Below the pieces are notes generated by a model. The model was not told the DNA's origin. It was given only the letters and a program-made list of their open reading frames with translations, and did no database searches. Positions 32,800 to 43,215 of a stretch of 64,000 nucleotides of DNA are shown in pieces; the first letter of the stretch is position 1, and each line of letters begins with the position of its first letter. Origin of the DNA: Icerya purchasi. Lineage: Eukaryota; Arthropoda; Insecta; Hemiptera; Monophlebidae. A program made the position numbers and the translations under genes. The DNA is taken from the NCBI GenBank assembly GCA_039619475.1, contig CM077115.1, positions 300,887,756-300,951,755 on the forward strand, written 5' to 3'.

Positions 32800-34090
32800 T
32801 TTGCTTGCAGTTTTACTTATTACAGGTCGTTTTGGCTGGCTTGCAGCTTGTTCATGATTTTTGTAAACTTTATTTTCGTTCTTGTATGAGCTAAAAGGGG
32901 GTAATTTTCCTGAAGAATTTCAATTAGGGCCCGCGTGTTTGTGACCTTGAAATCGTCCATTACTTGTATGGCATTTTGCGTGTTTGGTCCTCCTACCAAT
33001 TCAACGAATGACCTAAAATTTGTGAAACTAAGTGGACATCTGTGCGAATTTGAGCAGATGTGGTTTTCGAATGGGGCGAAAATCGTCTTGAGTAACGTTG
33101 CTTCTTCACCAGGGGAGGCATCACCCGATTCTGAATCTGCCTTATTCGTCTTTCCTGCCCTTTCGATTTCATTGTCTGATTGGTTATTTCCTGAAATGCC
33201 AGTTTTTTCGGTTTCTTTTTTGCGGATTACCTGTAGCCACCGGAGAGATCTATCGGGATTACGTTCTTAGGATGAGAGGTGGACGAGGTAAACGAGCTCT
33301 CCGGTAGGGGCCGCTTTGTCGCATCGATTCGGAGAGGAGGGAAAAAGTCGGTGGCATCGATACTGTTGTTTGTCGGCTGATAAAGCTGTGAATTATGGGC
33401 TTCAGGGGGCTTGATTAGAGTTTATGAAGAAAGAGATGCAGATTCGGTTTCCAAGTGGTTAGCTTCCATGTAATCTTCCTTCAGTTCAGCTTCCTCGTTA
33501 GTGCCTTCTTTGGTTCTGTGACCTCTTTTGTGACACTCGAGGCATGAGAATTCGCCACATGTAAAGAAGATGCGTTGGTTTTTTTCATTATACTGAATTA
33601 AAAAGGACCCTTGAAATTTATCCTTACTGATTCCTGTGGTTGTAAAGAATTGACGACGCCAACTAACTATATGGCCGTAAATCTAGTCGTGAAGGTTTAA
33701 TCTCAAGTGCACGTTACTTGGGAGCCTAATTCAAGCTCCAGTTCCGTCTCGATACATTCTTCAAGAACGTCATTTGGTATGAGGGGGTTAACAAGGGACA
33801 TGATGAATTTTTCTCATAGGAGTGACCAATCTACAACATTTTATGAAATTTGATTCTATCTTGAATCCGCCGTGGTTGATGAAAAAATCGCCGATCAGAT
33901 CTTTCGATTTGAGATGAACAATTATTTGATTTTTGCTAACCTTAGAAGCTACTACTATAATTTTCAGATCTACGATGACTTTAGTAAGGGAAACTAAGTA
34001 ATCCCTGACACGGTATTCTTTAATGCAGTTGAAACCCATGCCTTGATCCTCAAATAATTGCGGATGTTTGAATGTAACATATGAATCCAT
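32800..34090 (-). pseudogene. Decayed I-clade LINE ORF1
   Basis: The best stretch is 34090-33788, beginning with ATG and containing VSKNQIIVHLKSKDLIGDFF and INHGGFKIESN, which aligns with the RRM-like part of the intact ORF1 (ISQNRLIIFLKT...NFFANGGEINIGS). Further on, near 33560-33500, CLECHKRGHRTKEG is a partial zinc knuckle with Cys-Cys-His but no final Cys. HICSNSHRC near 33050 is another possible metal site. Stops and frameshifts are frequent. Confidence 0.6.
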
Positions 34091-34821
34091 AAAGAGGTTT
34101 TCTGTTCAGTAAACATGTCCCTACACAAGAATTAACCCATGTGCCCCCCCCCCCCCATTAAATCCTATACTGATGAAACGAAGACGCATGTGTGCACATC
34201 TACATCCACACAATATGCACATACATGCGCGGCGAATATGTAATTCAAGTTATTTCTTCTTTCTTCAGAATACACTAAACATGCATACACGGGGATGCAT
34301 ATTGATAAGCAAGCACAGTCTATAATTATTTTTACATTAACCAGTTGATTATTCTTGATTCATGTTTCAATAAGCACACATTACTTATTATGTTCTTTAT
34401 GCAAAACCATGCGCGAACACGTTGAAAGCGATAAAATTAATTTTTACCATGTTCTTCAATTTCCAATTCTTTATATTTCTAATACACAATTACAGATATA
34501 CATGTACTGAAGACTGCAGTAAAATATTTTTCTGTAGTCAGTAATAATTCATTAGACAAACATGCAAAGCATCGTCCATAAAATATGTTAAAACACATTT
34601 TGGTACGAAAATTAATTAGTTGTCTATTACATTTCAGACTCGCTAGCAAACTCACACATTGAAACATACATGTATTATTATTTGTAATTAGATGGAATGT
34701 TGTGAATGAATTACCTGCTTCAGTGTTATGAAATGGGTGGAATTAACAGTAACATGAAATCGATTGCTCCGAGTACGAATTAAAATTATTTTCATATGCA
34801 AACAAACTGCACGTAGAAATT

Positions 34822-34853
<32 letters not shown>

Positions 34854-35740
34854 GGTATAAGATAAAAACTATTGCAAATTTAAAAAAAAAAGGAGAGAGA
34901 GATGATGTTTAAATTTCAACACTGACGTAGGACGAAGTAAAATTAATATTAATATATTTAGATAATTAAGAACTAAAATTATATTAGAATATTCAGTAAT
35001 GAATGTGATGCTATATTATGTGAGATTAATAATTAACGGGATAATTAAAATAATGAAGAAGTATAGGAATTTTGTAACCGCAGCAATCGGCGAGTGTCAT
35101 TTAAAAAGTGGCATCATGTAATAAAACTGTTAAAGAACACTGTAAAAGAAGAAAAAAATTATATTCGTGTAGATTGACGAGTTGCTAGAAATACACGATA
35201 GCTTTCTGTGCTTCTGCTTCAGTGAATTCAATATACATATATATGTAATATGATTTGATACGTATTGTTTTTTTGATACCTTATTTTCAAAAAGATGCAC
35301 TAATCTGCCTACTCTTTTTGAAAATACATTTTTACATTTACCGTTTATTGAATTATATGACAAGCATATGCGTTAAATTAATGAGATTCTCGATATGTGA
35401 ATATATAAAATTTATTTAAAAAATTTTCGAAATAGAAAATAATTAAGTAAATAATAAAAAAAATATATATATATCGCGAAGATTGCATTACTTTCTAGCG
35501 ATGCCTGAAATAAAAATTTTATGTAGCGCTTTATTACGAGTATGTAGTAGTATATTAAGCGAAAAAAGGTATTTCTGGTCACACACACTTTTACAACAAA
35601 TTTAGTTTTGGAGTTGATAATGGTAAGATATTGGGGATTTATATGTATCCGTGCTTTTTTAAGTTAAAACATATACAATAAACAGAAACGAAGATAAATA
35701 ATGTTGATTTAAAAATAAAGTTAAAATCAATGCGTTAACT
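34091..35740. other. No gene recognised; poly(C) and (AAT)n
   Basis: A run of 13 C lies at 34145-34157, and an (AAT)n array at 34823-34854. The remainder is AT-rich with AC/CA-rich patches and no convincing frame. Confidence 0.4.
34823..34854. repeat. (ATA)n microsatellite
   Basis: About ten uninterrupted three-base units. Confidence 0.95.
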
Positions 35741-35741
35741 T

Positions 35742-36350
35742 ATGGATGATGCATTTCGTAAAACAATTACTCTAATGAAAAAATTCCAGCGAGAGCTAAT
35801 TCAAAAAGAAAATAGTCTGCTATACAGAATTACCGTTTCTTCTGTATTACGGACTAAAATAGATAGACTTCATTCACTCCACAACAGATGTAGAAAATAT
35901 AAAAACGGATTGGTTTACTACAAGCCGTAATGCATTACATGTCGTAGATGTCGTTACAAAAAACCGGATCGATAAAAATGACAAAAAAAAATGGGAAAGA
36001 AAATAACCGCTTATCCTCTGTTCTCTGTTGATCTGGAGCCAAAAAGGAACAATAAAACTATTTACGACACTCAATATGTTACACACATCAAAAAGGAAAA
36101 TTTGAACCAAGTGTAAGAATTGTCAGGAGTGGGGACAAACCAAATTTTTTCGCTTTAAGTACATCGGATGCATTAAGTGTATGCTAGAAATCACAAAGTG
36201 ACAGCGTGTCAAGAATCTAAATAAGTTGGTAGTAAATGCGCCAATTGTAATAGAGACCATCCTGCCAATTATAAGGAATCTCCAGTATGTAAAATAAAAA
36301 GAGAAGTAAAAACAAAAAACCAAAAATGCACCTATACTACGTTTACTACA
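35742..36350 (+). pseudogene. Jockey-type gag (ORF1) remnant
   Basis: Plus-strand frames with stops give ITAYPLFSVDLEPKRNNKTIYD near 36005, then, after a stop, CKNCQEWGQT, NHKVTACQES and KCANCNRDHPANYKESPVCK. These are the pre-knuckle domain (PLFxVxLEPxxNNKxIYDxxY) and zinc knuckles (CANCxxxHPANYKxCxxYK) of Jockey-clade ORF1 proteins, which bind element RNA. The N-terminal portion from an ATG at 35742 is open for 62 codons but not diagnostic. No matching ORF2 follows; 300 bp downstream lies a LINE tail of the opposite strand. Confidence 0.7.
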
Positions 36351-36651
36351 AGAGGCAACCTACGTATGCCAAGAGTTCAAGCTGAAAAATAATTTGCTAA
36401 ATGTAGTCAAATCACATTTTCAGATGAAAAAACCGCGGAAGCCGTCAAAACAAGTTCTATCCTAGTAACCTACACTCGCTGATGTTATGAAATTACTTCA
36501 TCATATTTTCTCTAGTAGTATAACGATAAGAAAGTTGGCAAGCGAACACGAATATCGATCTAACAAAGAACGGAGAGTTTACGATGTATCGATGAGATAA
36601 GACAAAATGCGTAACACACGACAAACTACTTAATATTTCCTAATTTGTATT

Positions 36652-36705
36652 TATTTATTTTTTTTTTTTTTGGGTTCGTCTACAAGGACATTGGCCCAAA
36701 AACAG
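36652..36705 (-). mobile_element. LINE B-like 3' tail
   Basis: On the minus strand CTCTGTTTTTGGGCCAATG, then TCCTTGTAGACGAACCCAAA and poly(A) (plus-strand T run 36658-36671). The end GAC-GA-CCCAAAA matches the LINE B terminal motif. Only the extreme 3' end can be recognised, so this is a short truncated insertion. Confidence 0.5.
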
Positions 36706-36709
36706 AGGA

Positions 36710-37541
36710 AAATTATGAAGAAACTGAACCGGAATTTATAAATGAATTGCTTCCGACACATACATCGTTAATTTTTCAATAATTCTACAGAAAAATAAAT
36801 GTTATGTATTTACATTTATAACGGTTTTCAGTGGTATTTGTAAACATCGTTCATTTCTCCAGGGTAAATTTCTTTAACATCGAAGTAAATACAATAATTA
36901 GTCATTACCAGTTGTATAGCCAGATTAATGTAAGACATCAAACTAAAATTTAGTACGATGTAGTTACCGGATAAAGTATAAGGTTACATAAATATATTAG
37001 TTCTAAAAATGTCGAACATTTGTTTTCTTTTTGTTGTTAATGCGGATTTTGTGAAAAAGAAAATGATTCTTATTGGTGACATTCAAATAGCAACGAATTA
37101 TGTTAATTCGCCGGGATCTGTGACAGAAGACATTTTCTAAAAATTGTTTCCTGAATAATGTTTAATGTTAGTTTTCTTTGTTAGAAAGGGTTATTTAATA
37201 ACTACGCTTAATTAAATTAGCAAAATTTCTATCAAATAAAAAAAATCGCATTAAAAATAATTAGCAGTCTTGGAAACCCGACTTTGAACAAACTTAATTC
37301 CCTAAAAGTTGTATAATTACACTCTGGAAAAGTATTTTGCCATATGAAAAATTGTACATTTGTTATTCTAGATTATTGATTGCAACAGCAAGTAAAATTA
37401 CCGTACTAAATAATTCATTTTCGATTAGTTCATTCATTAGTTTAACAACGGACTAATGGACCGAAAAGAAGTCGTTTTCCTATAATTTCGAACTGAAGTA
37501 TTCAGAATTTATTTAGCTTATTTGAATTTTAGTTCGACAGA
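36710..37541. other. AT-rich upstream region of the odorant receptor
   Basis: No coding frame or named repeat. Any promoter of the receptor would lie here, but I cannot point to a specific core element. Confidence 0.35.
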
Positions 37542-38840
37542 ATGTGCACGTTATTGAAGCCCTTTAAATTTGTTTGGAACTTAGTTAACAAATTTATGCC
37601 TTGGCAGAAAGGTAAAAACTTATTTAAAATCATTCTGGATTTTACTTTACAGGTATGTACGATTACGACCAAACGTCACTCGAAACAATTATTATTTTAC
37701 CTGATTGGAAATTTCGTTTACTTTCAAATTATAATCATCACATCATTTATAAATGTAAATTCCTTTATTCCGTTCCTATATAACCTGTTCAGCATTGTAC
37801 AGTTATTAAATTTAACTGTTTATGTTTGGTTACGGATGAACAAAAAATCAATAATTCGACTGGTGGGGAGGTCCGATAAAATCTATTCTTATCCAGATCG
37901 TGAACTGGAAGAAATTCGAAATTCTCGCAATCGTGTTCAGCATGAAAAAGTCCAACGTAAGTTTACAGCCGCGATAATCGTGTATACCGGACTCGCTTTA
38001 ATTTTAATTCTAATTCAGCAACTGGTGTTTTATTATAATTACGACCGAGAAGAATCATACGAATCTTATTTGCCGTATACAGTGTGGGTTCCGTTCGAGA
38101 TTAATACACTGTTTCGATATTATTTAACTTACTTCATTTTAATTGCTGTATCGTTGCCTCAACAACTTTGCGCGATGTATAGCATACTTTTGTTCTACTA
38201 CTTCAGCGAAATTATTTCCTCGGAATCGGGTGATTTAATAAATTCTGTGGAACAGATGGATGCGTTGGTAGCGGCTAGAACGCGACATCTCGAACCGGAT
38301 CCGACTTTGATTTGCGACGATTTTGAACAATATTGCCTGAAATACGAAATATGGGTACAAGCGCGCGATATTGTTTATTACGATTTGATGATGCAGTGCG
38401 TTCAACACCATCGATCTTTGGTCCATTATACAGATGATTTTATAGCAGCGTTCAAGCGGGTTTCATTAATTTTGTATGCAGTACATTTTGTGTCTTTAGT
38501 TAAAAATAATCACATTACTGTGAACCATTTTAAGCGCAATTATTTAGCGGTCGGTAATATGCTATTTTCATTTTTAAATTATTTCGTATTATTCCGTTTT
38601 TGTCGTTCGGGGCAGCGTTTGTATGAGCTTAACGAACAATTCCAAGAAGCACTGTATCAAACGAAATGGCACGATAAGACACTGAGGACACAAAAGATGG
38701 TACTTACAGTTTTGTCGGTTACCGGATGGAGATTTGACGTATCATACACACCGGATGTTATACTTTCCTATGAGCTTTTTAGCACAACAATCAAATCTGT
38801 ATATGATATGACGACATTTTGTTTAAACTTTTTGAATTGA
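37542..38840 (+). CDS. Insect odorant receptor (7tm_6 family), single exon
   Basis: A 432-residue membrane protein without introns or breaks. Insect odorant receptors form ligand-gated cation channels with the co-receptor Orco in sensory neurons. Hydrophobic segments lie at about 49-70, 76-97, 142-165, 191-221, 305-321, 333-353 and 387-430. LPYTVWVPF at 177-185 matches the LPxPxWYPF-type loop before the long fourth segment. The C-terminal family signature is present: FRFCRSGQRL (351-360), EALYQTKW (369-376), then SYELFSTTIKSVYD (409-422). The start is the first ATG of the frame and gives a family-typical length and cytosolic N-terminus. Most insect receptors have several introns, so the single-exon structure is unusual and may mean a retrocopy or a lineage with intron loss. 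Subfamily and ligand cannot be told. A gustatory receptor is less likely given the C-terminal motif. Confidence 0.82.
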   Translation: MCTLLKPFKFVWNLVNKFMPWQKGKNLFKIILDFTLQVCTITTKRHSKQLLFYLIGNFVYFQIIIITSFINVNSFIPFLYNLFSIVQLLNLTVYVWLRMNKKSIIRLVGRSDKIYSYPDRELEEIRNSRNRVQHEKVQRKFTAAIIVYTGLALILILIQQLVFYYNYDREESYESYLPYTVWVPFEINTLFRYYLTYFILIAVSLPQQLCAMYSILLFYYFSEIISSESGDLINSVEQMDALVAARTRHLEPDPTLICDDFEQYCLKYEIWVQARDIVYYDLMMQCVQHHRSLVHYTDDFIAAFKRVSLILYAVHFVSLVKNNHITVNHFKRNYLAVGNMLFSFLNYFVLFRFCRSGQRLYELNEQFQEALYQTKWHDKTLRTQKMVLTVLSVTGWRFDVSYTPDVILSYELFSTTIKSVYDMTTFCLNFLN

Positions 38841-38884
38841 ATATTTACTGATGGCGCGTAAAAATTGTTATAAAATTCATATTG

Positions 38885-39000
38885 GTTTCGCTTATTATTT
38901 TTCATTAAATATACATAAAAACACGTATTACAGAAAATAATTATTTAGAAAAAATTCCGTCATGTTTCGGAGTTACATACTCCATAATCATGGCAATCAT
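38885..39000 (-). ncRNA. Hammerhead-like repeat 3, just downstream of the receptor
   Basis: On the minus strand GGAG (38983-38980) pairs with CTCC (38972-38969) around TATGTAA, followed by GAAACATGAC. The first core strand, expected CTGATGAT, reads ATGATTAT. The sequence beyond (TTTTTTCTAAATAATTATTT, TCTGTAATACGTG) parallels 10007-10050, so this is a copy of the family at 9.96-10.05 kb. It starts only 45 bp after the receptor's stop codon on the opposite strand, so it may overlap the receptor's 3' untranslated region. Confidence 0.5.
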
Positions 39001-39319
39001 AAAATAAAGTTAATGATAAGTTAATACATGTTTTACTTACAATACATGTTTTACTTACAATAATTGATCTATTCGATATATATTGGTATGTTATAATTAA
39101 ATGTTAATTTTAAATAGTGGGTTATTATTTATAATTGGATTATTATTAATTAAAATATCCTTAAATTTATTAATATAATATGTTTTGGCACCGTCGTATT
39201 GTGTATTGTATTTTGTATGCGTCTCCCTTGCGGGAGGTTGAAATCGACAATATATACATCTTATTTACACTAAGGCCACATACTTAATTTATAATATACA
39301 ATATAATACATAGTAAGTA

Positions 39320-39815
39320 CTATTCTGTGATTCGATCCAGCATTGTGAGTCTTCTTCTTCCTCTTGACCTTTTTTCCCTGAAATCTTTCCGTTTGCTACC
39401 AACGAGAACAGCTCCATCATTCGTCATTTTATTTTGGATGAATAGCCGCTTACAATCCTTAATTGCGGTCAGCAGAATTGTATTTTCCAGCCCTACCCTC
39501 TTCAATACCTCCTCATTCGTGACTTTTTCCGTCCATTTAATCCTATTGAGTCTTCTGTAAGTCCACATTTCGAACGTATTAATTCTTCTTTCGACGTTTC
39601 TTGATCTTATCCATGTCTCTGTTGCATATCTCGCAATGGACCATACACAGCACTTCAGAATTCTTAAGCGGAGTTCTAGTTTCATTTTGCGGTCTCTCAA
39701 TATTCTTTCTAAGTTGTTAAACGCTGTTCTAGCCGTGCCAAGTCGTGTTCTTACTTCGTCAAGTAAATTATTATTATTAATGTATTTTATTATTTCTAAA
39801 TCGTCCTGTATATTT
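39320..39815 (-). pseudogene. RTE-type LINE, C-terminal fragment
   Basis: The minus-strand frame is open for 126 codons from 39700 and extends upstream in the same frame to about 39790: DEVRTRLGTARTAFNN, then KCCVWSIARYATETWIR, FEMWTYRRLNRIKWTEKVTN and EEVLKRVG. These are the conserved blocks after the polymerase in RTE-type LINEs (xRxRIGxAR...YxxETW...NExVL). The basic GRRRL stretch near the end is also kept. No polymerase is present upstream; the sequence changes at about 39815 to a Penelope-like nuclease fragment. Confidence 0.7.
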
Positions 39816-39819
39816 AATT

Positions 39820-39941
39820 TTATAACCTATGTTTATTAATAATAATATGTTCAACAACAGACGATTTATTTATATGTCCATGTTTAATAGCGGCAATATG
39901 TTCGTTATAACGTACACGGAATATGCGACGCGTTCGTCCTG

Positions 39942-39965
<24 letters not shown>
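39820..39965 (-). pseudogene. Penelope-like GIY-YIG endonuclease fragment
   Basis: The minus-strand frame encodes YTGRTRRIFRVRYNEHIAAI, then KHGHINKSSVVEHIIINKH. This is the second half of a GIY-YIG nuclease domain as in Penelope-like retroelements: YxGxTxRxFxxRxxEH with catalytic Arg, and the SxxxEH ending with catalytic Glu. The first half is lost in a (TA)n array directly upstream, which makes the frame read as alternating Ile-Tyr. GIY-YIG nucleases cut target DNA for these elements. It is too short to be active. Confidence 0.75.

Positions 39966-40000
<35 letters not shown>
39944..40000. repeat. (TA)n microsatellite
   Basis: About 28 TA units, slightly interrupted near 39951. It lies at the 5' edge of the GIY-YIG fragment. 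Confidence 0.95.
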
Positions 40001-40005
<5 letters not shown>

Positions 40006-40255
40006 TTGCATGTGTTACTACATTTGATTTGGATATTATTATACTTCTTTTCATTTGATGTGATACGATAGAATGTTTATTTCGCTTAATTTTATACAAT
40101 ATAGGAAGTTAATAAATCAGGACAGCTAATTAATGATTTATTTTTATAAGAAAGTATGATTCCAAGGACAATCTTGGTTAATGGCTAATACAAATACTAA
40201 TTTGGTAATTGCAAGTCCTGCTAAACGTCATTTGTGCCTAAACGTAAATTCAGTA

Positions 40256-40262
40256 TATATAC

Positions 40263-40300
<38 letters not shown>
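40256..40300. repeat. (TA)n microsatellite
   Basis: Roughly 20 TA units with one interruption near 40261. Confidence 0.95.
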
Positions 40301-40304
<4 letters not shown>

Positions 40305-40306
<2 letters not shown>

Positions 40307-42360
40307 TAGCATTTATTAGCATCTCACTGTTCCGCCATTTGAGAAAAAAAAGTAGAATCAACGTATATTTGCTTATATTCTCTTAGAAATAACTTTCTAC
40401 TCTGATAGAGTGGAAGTGCACTGCCTTGCAAGATATAAAACCCAAGTTAACCTGGCATACGATTTCAAACAGTTCACCTGCCGAGAAAATCAATTACACT
40501 TAATCTTTGAGGGAAAGTCGTCTAGTTTGGTAATATTGGTGTAGGAATGAAATGAAAAAGGTAGAGTTTCCTTGAAAGTGATTCTCAAAAGTTATCATTA
40601 AAGGCTTCCAATTTAAGATTGCTTTATGTTTTGTTTTTTTTTTTATTCCATATATACCATGTATATCAGATATTGATAATAAGATGGTTTGGAAATGACA
40701 GTTTTAAAATCAGTTGTTTGTTTTTGAAGGATTTTCAGCGCTCCTGGCAATTGTTTGTTCGAACAGGTGGCATACGTTTCTTAAAAGAGCGTTAGAAGAA
40801 TTGTGATCTATTTACGAAATTTCACATTTAACTATATAGTCGTCATTAATAAAATATCAAAAATTAGCGAGCGTAATCTGTTACATTAGTCCGCCAATTA
40901 TTTAAATTATTCTATTATTAAAAGGCGAAAAGATATAACGAGATTGTAATTTAAATGATGGCTTCATAGGAATTTTACGGGTTACTCATTAATATTTTCC
41001 AGATTAAAAATTAAAAAACCCGTTAATCGAAACTACGGGAAAAAAAGGGGGGAGGGGGAAAGGATTATTATTAAATTTTGAAAAAATGAAATGTTTTACT
41101 AAAAATATGTAGTTTGCAAATAAGAAAAATTTTAATTGTACCGTGTCAGGCAGTATAAGATATGAACGTAAACGCAAATATATTAATGATTCCTTTAAAG
41201 CCAGAGACGGTGAAAAGATGAGAAACATTAATAATAAATTAATATATATTAAATAACTGGAAGTAAGGTATATCGGTAAAATCACAAAAATCGCAGACAA
41301 TTTTCGATTGTAGAAAACAATATCATCGCATCCGTATGAAAGCAATAGTAGTCGTTTGTGATTAAGAATAAAACTGACAGAGTGGAACAATTTTATATTT
41401 CTGAATTCAAACATTTCTAAATAAGCTGTTATCTAACGAATATTTAACATCCGCTCGATTGAAGATGCTTCTCCGATTTCGACATATGCAAAATTTTTAA
41501 TCATTACGAAATTTTGAGTATAATGAAGCACCATCGGTGTTGGAGTCATTGGCTGGAACCAACGGCGATTACAGTTCAAGTGCTATTTTATCTTATACCG
41601 GAACATTTTTAATGCCGGAAAATTAATGTCTTTTAAAGATGACTTATTAATCTTAAATCCAACTGATCTTAAGATTTGTTATAAACGAAATTGCCGATCC
41701 ATTTCCCGCTGTTAGTCATAATAAAAGAGGAGTGTTCATATTTACTCGCTGGTAAAAATCTGCACTGGTATCTAAGAAACATTTATATTGCGACATTCGA
41801 CCACGAACAAAAAAAGTCTGTCAGCGGTATGTACAACACCGATGTATCCGACAAATTAAAAATGTTGTTCAACTTTGAAAATTAATACGGCAAAGTATAT
41901 TTTCCAGCTTTCGAACCAAAATTTCTTAGCACATCATAGCAAGAGTTTCATAAAATTAAGATTGCCTTTTTTTTTTTTAGTGTGCGTGAATGGGAACGCG
42001 ATTTAGATCTTTGTCAAGGTTTACTTCTAGTTGTACTACCTGTTTCATACTTTTGCAACTTGTTTAATTAAATTTCGTGTTACTGAACTGTCTGCTGGGG
42101 TTGCATTTATTGTTGACGAACTCTGCTGACATTACATAGTACCCCCAGTTTCCACTAATGTACTTTTTTTCCCGAAATATATATGTATTTATCACTATTT
42201 ACACATTTTTTCGTCACGCTTGTCGACGAATTTTCTTACATTTAACGAGTTCAACACTATACTACTTATATGCTGTACAATCTTATCGCCGGGCAAATAT
42301 TTTATTACCAACTTATCCTGCTTTTCCTTATTTCTAACTTAGCCATAATATATTACTTAT
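40305..42360. other. No gene recognised
   Basis: AT-rich DNA. A 136-codon minus-strand frame at 41004-41414 is rich in Leu, Phe, Ser and Tyr, has no family motif and looks compositional. Confidence 0.35.
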
Positions 42361-42361
42361 T

Positions 42362-43215
42362 ATTATTTTTTTTTTTCAATTTCATTTAATTTATTTATTT
42401 TGTTCCGTCCCTTTTCCTTCCCTCTTTTTTTTTTTTCACTTTTGTTTATTACTATTTCCGTACCCTCTTCTCTTATTTAATGCTTATTATTAATAGTTCC
42501 TATATTTCCCTCTTTCTGTAGCCATTTCTTTATTTTCTTTTTTTTCCACCTCTATTATTTCTTTAGGCATTTTATTTAACAACTGCGTTATAATGTATTT
42601 GTCTGTTTGCTCTCTCATCTTTGTTTTAGCTAACGGCGAAATATAAATAGTTTTCCCTCAGCCCGTATTCTATTTTTTTTCTTTCTTCCCCAGTTTTATT
42701 TCCCCATATATCTGTCATTATCTATTCCCATGTCTCTTTACGAATAAGTACATTCGTTTAAGCCTCAGTACGTCTTCTTTTTGTATTATTTCACTTTCGG
42801 CTATCGTGATTTGTGATCTGATATTAATTTCAAGCATTTTATTTGCAGTTAACTTACTTTCCCCACGTATGTTTTCCTAGCCATTCCCCATGCCTGAATT
42901 TCACAATTCTCGATTCCACTAGCGCATGATACACCATTTTTAACGTTTTATTTGTTGCATATTTCTTTAAAGTGTAGTATAATGCTGGTAATGTTGCCCT
43001 AATTTTCTTTGCAATGTATTATACGTCCGTCCCACCTTAAGTGTTGGTCCACCATTACCCCCAAATAGATTTATATTGGGTCACTACTTCTATCTTCCAG
43101 CAATTTATCTTCTCACATTCATTTCTTTCTTCCCACTCATGTACACTATTCGTTAGAGTGCATTATTAAATTTGGACAGTATTCATCATACCTATCCCTT
43201 TTCATACATAGTACC
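42362..43215 (-). pseudogene. CR1-like LINE D, thumb half (split by a hAT element)
   Basis: Minus-strand coding remains continue the polymerase at 45342-46070 across the hAT insertion. MVLCMKRDRYDEY at 43215 joins the preceding half in frame. Further on, frames give YLGVMVDQHLRWD, then YIAKKIRATLPALYYTLKKY and MVYHALVESRIV, the thumb of a Jockey/CR1-superfamily polymerase. T-rich runs at 42366-42376 and 42427-42437 may be the reversed tail. Frameshifted and inactive. Confidence 0.65.

Noticed and set aside
39829..40099. Frames with alternating Tyr-Ile repeats
   Set aside because: Translation of a (TA)n microsatellite; only the GIY-YIG remnant on the minus strand is meaningful.
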